From Bacteroidales bacterium (lineage in GTDB: Bacteria > Bacteroidota > Bacteroidia > Bacteroidales > Tenuifilaceae), in NCBI GenBank assembly GCA_016931855.1, contig JAFGDZ010000038.1, positions 1 through 38,938 on the forward strand: a DNA stretch of 38,938 nt, read 5' to 3'. The translations under genes were made by a program, and so were the position numbers. This document shows, in pieces, positions 7,168 to 14,917 of this stretch (position 1 is the first letter of the stretch; each line of letters starts with the position of its first letter). The notes below the pieces were generated by a model. The model made no database searches. It was given only the letters and a program-made list of their open reading frames with translations, and was not told the DNA's origin.

Positions 7168-8373
7168 CTAGTACAGGAAGCTAAGCAGAATACCCGCAGC
7201 AACCGCACTACCAATAACCCCAGCAACGTTTGGTGCCATGGCATGCATTAGTAGGTGGTTGGTTTTATCGTACTCCAAACCAATTACCTGTGAAATACGA
7301 GCGCTATCGGGTACCGCAGAAACCCCAGCGTTACCAATTAGAGGATTAATCTTGTTACCCTCTTTTAGGAACAGGTTCATGAATTTAACAAACAGAATAC
7401 CTGCAGCTGTAGCAATAATGAAAGAAACAGCACCTAGAAGGAATATATAAAGAGATTTTTCGGTCAAAAAACCCTGGTTTATTTCTATTCCTGAAATAGG
7501 ATCAATTACTTTTTTTACTGCTTGGGTAGATGCACCAACTGTTACTCCAAGAAGGATGGTTACAATATCAATAAGAGGTCCTTTTGCTGTATCAGCCAAA
7601 CGCTTGGTTACACCGCTTTCCTTAAGTAGGTTACCAAAGAATAGCATACCCAATAGAGGCAAACCGCTAGGTACAACAAACAGGGTAAGTAGTAAACCAA
7701 TAATTGGGAATAGTACTTTCTCTAGTTTGCTTACAGTACGTGGAGGTTTCATTCTAATAAGTCTCTCCTTTGGAGTGGTGAATAGTCTCATTAAAGGAGG
7801 CTGAATTACAGGAACAAGAGCCATGTAAGAGTATGCAGAAACTGCAATTGCACCCATTAAGTGTGGAGCTAGTTTAGATGAGATAAAGATAGCAGTAGGA
7901 CCATCGGCACCACCAATGATACCAATAGCACCAGCCTCAGCACCTGTAAACACACCAGTAGCAAGAGCAATAGCGTATGCACCAAAAATACCAAACTGAG
8001 CCGCAGCACCAATAAGAATTAGCCTTGGGTTTGATATTAGCGCAGAGAAATCCGTCATTGCACCAATCCCCAGGAATATTAATGGTGGGTAAAACCCTTT
8101 TTCTACTCCTAAGTAAAGATAACTCATAACAGAACCTTGTTCGTAGATTCCTATTTGTAAACCTTCTTGAAAAGGGATATTGCCAAGCAAAATACCAAAA
8201 CCAATAGGTACAAGTAGAAGTGGCTCAAAATCTTTAGCAATGGCAAGATAGATGAATATTAATCCTACAAGGATCATTATACCATGTTCTGGTGTGAAAT
8301 TATGAAACCCAGTATAGTTCCAGAATTGAGCCAAGTGGTCGATTAGAAAGCTAATAAATCCTTCTCCTCCCAT
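7168..8373 (-). CDS. mmdB: Na+-pumping methylmalonyl-CoA decarboxylase, beta subunit
   Basis: 401-residue membrane subunit that decarboxylates carboxybiotin and couples this to Na+ export. It has about nine or ten hydrophobic segments and the family's two signature regions: GGADGPTAIF with Asp157, equivalent to the Na+-site aspartate of OadB, and NPLIGNAGVSAVPDSARISQ near the C-terminus. It is the last gene of a five-gene minus-strand operon, 3 nt after the biotin carrier. The family is shared with oxaloacetate and glutaconyl-CoA decarboxylases; the methylmalonyl-CoA assignment rests on the epimerase and the MmdA-type alpha subunit upstream. Confidence 0.92.
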   Translation of the reverse strand: MGGEGFISFLIDHLAQFWNYTGFHNFTPEHGIMILVGLIFIYLAIAKDFEPLLLVPIGFGILLGNIPFQEGLQIGIYEQGSVMSYLYLGVEKGFYPPLIFLGIGAMTDFSALISNPRLILIGAAAQFGIFGAYAIALATGVFTGAEAGAIGIIGGADGPTAIFISSKLAPHLMGAIAVSAYSYMALVPVIQPPLMRLFTTPKERLIRMKPPRTVSKLEKVLFPIIGLLLTLFVVPSGLPLLGMLFFGNLLKESGVTKRLADTAKGPLIDIVTILLGVTVGASTQAVKKVIDPISGIEINQGFLTEKSLYIFLLGAVSFIIATAAGILFVKFMNLFLKEGNKINPLIGNAGVSAVPDSARISQVIGLEYDKTNHLLMHAMAPNVAGVIGSAVAAGILLSFLY

Positions 8374-8376
8374 GGC

Positions 8377-8820
8377 TTATTCTCCTATAGTTATAAGAAC
8401 GTCACCTTCCATTACAGAATCACCCTTGCCAACGTTAAGCTTAACAACCTTTCCGTCCTTATCGGAGTCAATGTTGTTTTCCATCTTCATAGCCTCAAGG
8501 CAAAGCAGTTTTTGTCCTTTTTTTACTACATCACCCTCTTTAACGTATAGGTCAAGAATAACGCCTGGTAGTGGAGACTTAATGTGTCCGGTTCCTTTAG
8601 GCGCTGCAGGGGTGCTAGTTTTGGCAACCGATGGATGAGAGTCGGTTGATGGAACTGCGGTTGGACGTACTAGTTTTGGCGTTTTGGTTGGGCTTAATGC
8701 TTTATCAACCTCAACTTTGTAAACGGTACCATTCACCTCAACCTCGGCAATGTTATCTTCAACCGATTGAATGTTTACCTCGTACTGGTTACCGTTAATT
8801 GTTAGCTTATAGTTTTTCAT
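8377..8820 (-). CDS. mmdC: Biotin carrier subunit of methylmalonyl-CoA decarboxylase
   Basis: 147 residues. A small N-terminal beta domain (1-40) and a flexible Pro/Ala/Ser/Thr linker (about 43-78) precede a biotinyl/lipoyl domain (79-147) with the biotinylation motif EAMKM. The modified residue is Lys112. The domain swings carboxybiotin from the alpha subunit to the membrane beta subunit. Spacing is 6 nt from the gamma-subunit gene and 3 nt to the beta-subunit gene, so translation is tightly coupled. Length and linker fit the decarboxylase carriers better than AccB of fatty-acid synthesis. Confidence 0.93.
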   Translation of the reverse strand: MKNYKLTINGNQYEVNIQSVEDNIAEVEVNGTVYKVEVDKALSPTKTPKLVRPTAVPSTDSHPSVAKTSTPAAPKGTGHIKSPLPGVILDLYVKEGDVVKKGQKLLCLEAMKMENNIDSDKDGKVVKLNVGKGDSVMEGDVLITIGE

Positions 8821-8826
8821 TATTAG

Positions 8827-9249
8827 TTAGCGTTTGATGTGATTAACTACGGGAACACTATTCATTATACCATAGATTTTAGAGCTCCATGGAGAGTAGC
8901 TTTTTCCCATTTTGTTAATGGTTAGCACTGCACTTTCGTGGTCGTGAATGGCACTTTTGTAAAGATGTAACGCCATTGATATTGCCGCCATCTCTTCACC
9001 TGTTGTGTTTTCCTGTGTGGTTTGCCCTTTTTTCTCATCCGTTTTGCTGGATGGTTTTTTTAGGCTCAGGCTATAGATTTTGCTTAGGTTATGAAAAACA
9101 AAGTAGGCAAAAGCTAGTACGCCAATAACAACCGACATGGAAATTATAGCCATACCAACACCGTAAGGATCCAATCTAACAAACTCATCGGCAGCAGCAG
9201 AAGAGTTCTTTACCTGACCAACCGAAGCAATAATAAGTAATAAGTTCAT
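8827..9249 (-). CDS. OadG-like gamma subunit of the Na+-translocating decarboxylase
   Basis: 140 residues, with one clear membrane helix (GMAIISMSVVIGVLAFAYFVFHNL, about 31-54) near the N-terminus and a hydrophilic tail. This is the plan of OadG/MmdD-type subunits, which anchor and assemble the complex. The extreme N-terminus (MNLLLIIASVGQV) is also hydrophobic. Sequence conservation in this family is low, so the call depends largely on position: 11 nt after the alpha subunit and 6 nt before the biotin carrier. The tail is rich in Lys, Thr and Glu (about 60-85) before a short conserved-looking end. Confidence 0.8.
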   Translation of the reverse strand: MNLLLIIASVGQVKNSSAAADEFVRLDPYGVGMAIISMSVVIGVLAFAYFVFHNLSKIYSLSLKKPSSKTDEKKGQTTQENTTGEEMAAISMALHLYKSAIHDHESAVLTINKMGKSYSPWSSKIYGIMNSVPVVNHIKR

Positions 9250-9260
9250 AGTTACTTCAA

Positions 9261-10826
9261 TTATAGTGGTAGGTTAGAGTGCTTTTTAGGAGGATTAACA
9301 TCCTTCTTAGTAGCTAGTGCTTGTAACGCTCTAATAATACGGAAACGGGTATTTCTTGGCTCAATTACATCATCAATGTAACCAAACTTAGCCGCAACGT
9401 ATGGGTTAGCAAATTTCTCTTTGTACTCCTGCTCTTTCTTAACAAGCATCTCAACCTTAGCTTTCTCATCCTCAATAGAGTCAAGTTCGCGGCTAAGTAG
9501 TACCTCAATAGCGCCTTTAGGCCCCATAACCGCAATCTCGGCATTTGGCCAAGCGTAGTTAATGTCGCCACGTAGGTGCTTAGAGCTCATCACATCGTAT
9601 GCTCCACCGTAGGCTTTACGTAGAATGATGGTGATTTTTGGTACCGTTGCTTCACCATATGCAAACAGAAGTTTTGCACCGTGAATAATAATACCGTTGT
9701 ACTCTTGGTTAGTACCAGGAAGGAATCCAGGAACGTCAACAAGGGTAACCAACGGAATATTGAAAGCATCGCAGAAACGTACAAAACGAGCTGCTTTACG
9801 CGATGCGTTAATGTCAAGTACACCAGCAAGGTATTTAGGCTGGTTGGCAATTAAACCAACTGAAACGCCGTTGAAACGGGCAAATCCAGTGATGATATTT
9901 GGAGCAAAGTCACGCTGAACTTCTAGGTACTCACCGTAGTCAACAATGGCTTCAATAACCTCTTTTACATCGTAAGGCTTGTTTGCATTCTCAGGAATAA
10001 TCTCGTTAAGAGAGTCCTCTAGGCGATCGATAGGGTCGTCGCATGGAGCAATAGGTGCCTCCTCTAGGTTATTTTGTGGAAGGTAGCTAAGCAACTTGCG
10101 GATAAGTAGGATTCCCTCTTCCTCATTCTCGGCTACAAAGTGTGCAACACCCGATTTGGTTGAGTGAACACCAGCTCCACCAAGCTCCTCTGATGTTACG
10201 GTTTCGTTGGTAACGGTTTTAACAACCTTTGGCCCAGTTACAAACATGTAGCTGGTATTCTTGGTCATGATGATAAAGTCGGTAAGCGCAGGGCTATAAA
10301 CCGCACCACCCGCACATGGGCCAAAAATAGCAGATATTTGAGGGATAACTCCAGAGGCCATGATGTTACGCTGGAAAATCTCTGCGTACCCACCTAAGCT
10401 CTTTACGCCTTCCTGAATACGTGCTCCACCCGAGTCGTTGATACCAATAACTGGGGCACCAACTTTCATGGCCATATCCATAACCTTGCAGATTTTGGCT
10501 GCAAACATTTCCGATAGTGACCCTCCAAAAACGGTAAAGTCTTGCGAGAACAGGAATACCAAACGACCATCGATGGTACCGTAGCCGGTAACAACGCCGT
10601 CCGATAGGTACGACTCTTTCTCCAATCCAAAGTCGATACAGCGGTGCGAAACGAACATGTCAAACTCTTCGAAGCTTCCTTCGTCAAGCATCATTTCGAT
10701 ACGTTCGCGCGCAGTGAATTTTCCCTTTTTGTGTTGGGCTTCAATACGCTTTTCTCCTCCACCAAGCTTGGCTCTTTCGCGAAGAGAGATAAGCTCCTGA
10801 ATTTTTTGTTCCTGGATGCTACTCAT
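9261..10826 (-). CDS. mmdA: Methylmalonyl-CoA decarboxylase alpha subunit (carboxyltransferase)
   Basis: 521 residues, about the usual length for MmdA or the propionyl-CoA carboxylase beta chain. It moves the carboxyl group from (S)-methylmalonyl-CoA to biotin on MmdC, giving propionyl-CoA. Both carboxyltransferase halves are present: the oxyanion/CoA region has [11 protein letters not shown] and [16 protein letters not shown] (about 128-185), and the C-terminal half has [14 protein letters not shown] and [16 protein letters not shown] (about 365-420). A propionyl-CoA carboxylase is the main alternative, but the membrane beta and gamma subunits in the same operon argue for the decarboxylase. 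It starts 34 nt after the epimerase gene. Confidence 0.93.
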   Translation of the reverse strand: MSSIQEQKIQELISLRERAKLGGGEKRIEAQHKKGKFTARERIEMMLDEGSFEEFDMFVSHRCIDFGLEKESYLSDGVVTGYGTIDGRLVFLFSQDFTVFGGSLSEMFAAKICKVMDMAMKVGAPVIGINDSGGARIQEGVKSLGGYAEIFQRNIMASGVIPQISAIFGPCAGGAVYSPALTDFIIMTKNTSYMFVTGPKVVKTVTNETVTSEELGGAGVHSTKSGVAHFVAENEEEGILLIRKLLSYLPQNNLEEAPIAPCDDPIDRLEDSLNEIIPENANKPYDVKEVIEAIVDYGEYLEVQRDFAPNIITGFARFNGVSVGLIANQPKYLAGVLDINASRKAARFVRFCDAFNIPLVTLVDVPGFLPGTNQEYNGIIIHGAKLLFAYGEATVPKITIILRKAYGGAYDVMSSKHLRGDINYAWPNAEIAVMGPKGAIEVLLSRELDSIEDEKAKVEMLVKKEQEYKEKFANPYVAAKFGYIDDVIEPRNTRFRIIRALQALATKKDVNPPKKHSNLPL

Positions 10827-10860
10827 TTGTCTGTAATTTTACTGGGGTAAGTAAGATTGA

Positions 10861-11271
10861 TTATTTATTCTTGTTCTCGCAAAGCTCAGTTAGCACACCA
10901 AAGGTAGATTTTGGGTGAATGAACGCGATATCTAACCCTTCGGCACCCTTTCTTGGGGTTTTGTCGATAAGGTTTACGCCCTTCTCCTCAGCTTGCTTTA
11001 GCTGATCCTCAATTTTATCTACCGCAAAGGCAATGTGATGAATGCCTTCGCCTTTTTTGTCGATGAACTTACCGATTGGCCCTTCGGCATCGGTCGATTC
11101 TAAAAGCTCAATCTTTGTTTGACCTACCATGAAGAACGCGGTCTTCACTTTTTGGTCTTTTACCTCCTCAATGTTGTAGCATTTTAGCCCTAAAACATTT
11201 TCGTAGTAAGGAATTGCCTCGTCAAGGTTCTTAACGGCAATACCAATGTGTTCAATGTGAGATATTTTCAT
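10861..11271 (-). CDS. mce: Methylmalonyl-CoA epimerase
   Basis: 136 residues of the glyoxalase/VOC fold, made of two beta-alpha-beta modules. It interconverts the (R) and (S) forms of methylmalonyl-CoA, linking methylmalonyl-CoA mutase to the decarboxylase. Metal-ligand regions are visible: His8 in [13 protein letters not shown], the [11 protein letters not shown] motif at about 84-94, and the terminal LTELCE glutamate. The start at 11271 ([10 protein letters not shown]) matches the family; the frame is open upstream to 11313, which would add residues of no recognisable origin. It is the first gene of the decarboxylase operon. The mutase genes are not in this window. Confidence 0.93.
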   Translation of the reverse strand: MKISHIEHIGIAVKNLDEAIPYYENVLGLKCYNIEEVKDQKVKTAFFMVGQTKIELLESTDAEGPIGKFIDKKGEGIHHIAFAVDKIEDQLKQAEEKGVNLIDKTPRKGAEGLDIAFIHPKSTFGVLTELCENKNK

Positions 11272-11294
11272 CGTGTTGTGGTGTTTTTCTCGTG

Positions 11295-11302
11295 CAAAAT
11301 TA
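11295..11302 (-). promoter_or_regulatory. Possible -7 box of the mce-mmdA operon
   Basis: Read on the minus strand this is TAATTTTG, a perfect TAnnTTTG, 23 nt upstream of the mce start codon. I see no good -33 box at the usual 19-nt spacing. Confidence 0.35.
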
Positions 11303-11471
11303 ACCCTAAACAAATTACTAGACTAGAATATGCAATAGTTTTTGGGCTTTAATTGGCTTGTTTTTCAACATAAAAACGATTGTTTAAGTGGAGCTTGATG
11401 TGATGTTTTTATCCAGTTTGGGAATAAAAAGCCCTATCCTGTTGGTACTAACTGCAATCGTTTGCGGGTTT

Positions 11472-11520
11472 GTGTTTAGTGATTAGTGTTTAGTGTTTAG
11501 TGATTAGTGTTTGGTGTTTG
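11472..11520. repeat. Heptamer tandem repeat, 7 copies
   Basis: Seven uninterrupted 7-nt units follow the pattern GTG(T/A)TT(A/G): GTGTTTA, GTGATTA, GTGTTTA, GTGTTTA, GTGATTA, GTGTTTG, GTGTTTG. The remaining sequence between the two flanking minus-strand genes (11272-11592, 321 bp) holds no gene I can see. Confidence 0.85.
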
Positions 11521-11553
11521 TAAACCTTGGACTTTAAGCCTCGAATCGTTCTC

Positions 11554-11595
11554 CTTTAACTTTTAACTTTTCATTCTTTCACCTTTCACCCCTCA
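11554..11595. repeat. Pyrimidine-rich imperfect heptamer repeat, 6 units
   Basis: Six 7-nt units can be laid end to end: CTTTAAC, TTTTAAC, TTTTCAT, TCTTTCA, CCTTTCA and CCCCTCA. The last overlaps the stop codon of the GH3 fusion gene (11593-11595). Confidence 0.55.
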
Positions 11596-14500
11596 CTCTT
11601 CGCCAATTATTATCTTGTAAATCTCATCCTGTATTCTGGTTCTGATGTTCATTTCTACTAGTTTGTTGTTAGCCGCATCGGGGTAAACCCTGTTGGAGAG
11701 AAAAATGTAAACCAGATTGTACTCTGGATCAACCCATACTAATGTGCCAGTAAACCCTGAGTGGCCAAAACTAGACGCTGAGGCAAATTTGCTCACCGGC
11801 GAGGGTTTTTCCTCTCGGGTTTCTGGTTTATCAAAGCCTAATCCGCGTCGGTTACCGTTGGTGCAGTTTGAGCAGGTGCTAAACGTTTTCATGGTTTCTG
11901 CCGAAAAGTACTGCTCGTTTCCATATGTTCCGGCATTTAGGTAAAGCTGCATTAGCTTGGCCAAATCGTTGGCGTTGGAGAACAGTCCTGCATGACCCGC
12001 AACTCCCCCTAGCATAGCCGCGGCAGGGTCGTGAACATAACCATGAACCAGCTGCTTGCGGAAAACGATATCGTTCTCGGTAGGAGCAATACGTTCCAGC
12101 TCGAATTTTTGCAATGGGTTAAAGCGGGTGTAGTTCATGCCTAGCTGCTTGTAGAACAGCTCGCTCGAGAGCTCGTCTAAGCCTTTGTTCCCGCCATTTT
12201 CGGCAACGCGTTGTAGGTAAAGGAAGCTTAGGTCGCTGTACTTGTACTTTCCTGGTTCGCTAAGTGGCGATACATTCATCCAATTGAATACAGTATCTCT
12301 AATCCCTTCAACTACATACAGCTCTTTTGCTATTACAGATGGGTACGCAAAGCTGTACTTTTTTTGGTAGTATGCTGGCGATGGAACAGAGTGCTTGTGT
12401 AGGAACTGCTTGTCCGATATGGCTATAGGGTATTTTACCGATAGGCTTTTGCTCATTAAGCTATCGCCAGGAATTAAGGTTGTCATGGTTTTAATGTAGA
12501 ACGGAATCCATGCCTGTAGCCCCGCTTGGTGTAAAAGGATATCGCGTACTTTTAGGTTACTCTTGTTATTTGGCTCCTTAAACTTTATGTGTGCGGCAAG
12601 GGGTTGGTCTAGGGTTAAGCGCTTTTGGTCTGTAAACTTCATAATAACAGGAAGCGTTGCTGCTATTTTTGTAACCGAAGCTATGTCGTATAGCGTTCGG
12701 GTATCAACAGGTATGTTGCTTGTGTAGGTATATCCCCCAAAGGCTTTGTTGTATATTACCTTACCATCTTTAGCAACAAGAATCTGCATGCCAGGTGTTG
12801 CCATTTTTGCAATGGCCTCATTTGCAATGGAATCAAGTACATCGAATTTATTTGAGCTAATGCCCAGCTCCTCTGGTATTGTGTATTTTAATCTTGTTTG
12901 CTTGGTTATTTGGTTTCCTATTCCAGCCGAGTAGGGAGTTGCTGCTGTTACAGGTAAGCTGCCGGCATTGGTTGTTCCTCCAAAAATTAGCTGTGCGGTT
13001 AGCTCCTGAGTAAGCGCACTGTTGTCGTATGATACTATAATGCCCTCAATGGCTCTCGTGTTAAATAGCTTAGAAAGGGCGTATGGCGTACCGAATAGCG
13101 AAACAATCATCCGTTTTTGGTACGATAGGTCAAATAAAAAGGTGGCTAGTTTGGGGCTTATGCCAAAGTTTTTTGAGTAGCGATTGTCCAGTGAGTGAAG
13201 CCCAACAATAATAAGATTGAATGATTTTAGCGAAACGAGTAGGCTATCGAACTCCTCAATAGGTGCGTCGGGGTTAATGCTATATGTATTGATTGGTGCG
13301 TATAGCTCCATTTGCTCACGGAATGGATTACCCTTATCGTAGCCAACCTCAAGGTAAGCAATGTTGAGCGTATCGAGCCTTTTTATGGGCAGTGCATTGT
13401 TATTATTGATAATGGTTAGTGCCTTTTCGGTAATGGTGCGCTTAAGAAGCAGCGACGATGGTTGGTTTAAATCGCTAACCAAATTTTGTGTGTCAATTGG
13501 CTTAAAGTGATTTAGCCCTACCATGTACTTTGCGTAAAGCACCTTTTTGCAGCGTCGGTTTATCTCCGATTCAGGAAAATCTCCTTTTTCAACGGCTGCA
13601 ACAATGGCGTCAATGGATTCTTTCACCTTTTCGGGGAAAACAAGAACATCGTTGCCTGCTTCCAACGCCATAAGGTTAAGCTTTATGGGTTTATAGTGTT
13701 CCGATACGCCCTTCATATTCAGCGCATCGGTGTAAATAAGGCCGTTGAAGCCCATGGTGTCAACTAGTAGTTTCTGTACTATTCCGTACGATAGGCTTGC
13801 TGCTAAATCCTGCGTTTTTTCAAGTGCGGGTATGTTTAGGTGCGAAACCATAACGCCAGAAACGCCACCCTTAATAAGTTCACGGAATGGGTACAGCTCA
13901 ACGCTATCCAATCGTTCCTTTGAGTGGTTTAGCAGGGGTAGGGTAAAATGCGAATCGGCATCGGTGTCGCCATGCCCAGGGAAGTGCTTGGCGCAGGCAA
14001 GTACGCCGTTATCCTGCATTCCAGCCATGTAGGCCAGCCCTTTTTCTACTGTTTGCTCACGGTTCTCCCCAAAAGCACGGGTGTTAATTACTGGGTTTTG
14101 CGGATTTGAGTTTATATCAATAACAGGAGCAAAGTTAACGTGTACGCCTAATCGCTTAAGTTGGCGGGCAATATCAGCCCCCATTTGGTAAATAAGGCTG
14201 TTGTCGTTTATTGCGCCAAGCATCATTTGGCGAGGGTAGGAGAAAGTGCTATCCAAGCGCATACCTGGGCCCCACTCTGCATCCATGGATATAAGTAGCG
14301 GAACCTTAGCGCTTTGTTGTAGCTTATTGGTAAGGATTACCTGCCTTACTGGGCCTCCCTGAAAAAAGATTATTCCACCAACGCCCTCCTTGGTTACAAA
14401 GTTTGTTAGCTCATCGGTATGGGCTTTGTCTTTATTGGTGTAACCTGCAACCATAAATAGCTGGGCAACCCTTTCGCGTAGGGTTAGCTTTGCAAAAACG

Positions 14501-14625
14501 GAGTCAACCCATTGGGTCGATCTGGTTGAATCGGTATTGCTAATTAGGGGATTATGTGTTGATGCCGAAGCGGAAAGGAAACTTATTATCGATGCGCTTA
14601 GCGCAATAAACCTCTTAATATGCAT
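11593..14625 (-). CDS. Secreted fusion: glycoside hydrolase family 3 plus serine beta-lactamase-like hydrolase
   Basis: 1010 residues with an N-terminal signal (MHIKRFIALSASIISFLSASAS). Residues about 30-400 are a GH3 domain with the NagZ-type motif KHFPGHGDTDADSH (about 211-224), pointing to beta-N-acetylhexosaminidase activity. Residues about 420-590 resemble the GH3 C-terminal domain. Residues about 610-1005 form a penicillin-binding/beta-lactamase-fold domain: SVTK (Ser near 648, SxxK), YSD (near 796) and HSGFTG (near 956). The two activities suggest cleavage of muropeptides or other amino-sugar polymers in the periplasm, which is inference. The architecture recurs in Bacteroidetes. It is monocistronic, with heptamer repeats at its end. 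Confidence 0.88.
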   Translation of the reverse strand: MHIKRFIALSASIISFLSASASTHNPLISNTDSTRSTQWVDSVFAKLTLRERVAQLFMVAGYTNKDKAHTDELTNFVTKEGVGGIIFFQGGPVRQVILTNKLQQSAKVPLLISMDAEWGPGMRLDSTFSYPRQMMLGAINDNSLIYQMGADIARQLKRLGVHVNFAPVIDINSNPQNPVINTRAFGENREQTVEKGLAYMAGMQDNGVLACAKHFPGHGDTDADSHFTLPLLNHSKERLDSVELYPFRELIKGGVSGVMVSHLNIPALEKTQDLAASLSYGIVQKLLVDTMGFNGLIYTDALNMKGVSEHYKPIKLNLMALEAGNDVLVFPEKVKESIDAIVAAVEKGDFPESEINRRCKKVLYAKYMVGLNHFKPIDTQNLVSDLNQPSSLLLKRTITEKALTIINNNNALPIKRLDTLNIAYLEVGYDKGNPFREQMELYAPINTYSINPDAPIEEFDSLLVSLKSFNLIIVGLHSLDNRYSKNFGISPKLATFLFDLSYQKRMIVSLFGTPYALSKLFNTRAIEGIIVSYDNSALTQELTAQLIFGGTTNAGSLPVTAATPYSAGIGNQITKQTRLKYTIPEELGISSNKFDVLDSIANEAIAKMATPGMQILVAKDGKVIYNKAFGGYTYTSNIPVDTRTLYDIASVTKIAATLPVIMKFTDQKRLTLDQPLAAHIKFKEPNNKSNLKVRDILLHQAGLQAWIPFYIKTMTTLIPGDSLMSKSLSVKYPIAISDKQFLHKHSVPSPAYYQKKYSFAYPSVIAKELYVVEGIRDTVFNWMNVSPLSEPGKYKYSDLSFLYLQRVAENGGNKGLDELSSELFYKQLGMNYTRFNPLQKFELERIAPTENDIVFRKQLVHGYVHDPAAAMLGGVAGHAGLFSNANDLAKLMQLYLNAGTYGNEQYFSAETMKTFSTCSNCTNGNRRGLGFDKPETREEKPSPVSKFASASSFGHSGFTGTLVWVDPEYNLVYIFLSNRVYPDAANNKLVEMNIRTRIQDEIYKIIIGEE

Positions 14626-14917
14626 AGTAATTATGTAAAAGTCGTTTTTTGCTACGTGTTACAAGTAGTTTCTACAAAACTATATCCAATAATGCTTTAA
14701 ACAAAGGAGCTTTTTATGTTAAATTGCACTGATTAGGAAAAAATGTGTACCAAACGATTATACGTGGGAGGTACTTGCGGGTTAACCGCTCTATTGATGG
14801 TCACTTGTAACCAGTCTCTCGTTACTCTTTAGAATTAAACTTCCCGCGTTGTACTTAGTCATATCACATATTCTGTAACGTAGTTTCCCCGTAATTAACC
14901 TAATAAAAAATCAACGT
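14626..14917. other. Divergent intergenic region
   Basis: This 292-bp region lies between the divergent GH3 fusion and tricorn-like genes and must hold both promoters. I see no TAnnTTTG box at convincing spacing for either, and no gene. Confidence 0.5.

Noticed and set aside
7168-10826. Oxaloacetate or glutaconyl-CoA decarboxylase instead of methylmalonyl-CoA decarboxylase
   Set aside because: The alpha subunit is of the acyl-CoA carboxyltransferase type, not the pyruvate-carboxyltransferase fold of OadA, and methylmalonyl-CoA epimerase leads the operon. Glutaconyl-CoA use is not supported by any neighbour.
9261-10826. Propionyl-CoA carboxylase beta chain
   Set aside because: There is no biotin carboxylase gene in the operon, while the membrane beta and gamma decarboxylase subunits are present.
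11472-11520. CRISPR-like array
   Set aside because: The units are 7 nt with no spacers, so this is a simple tandem repeat.
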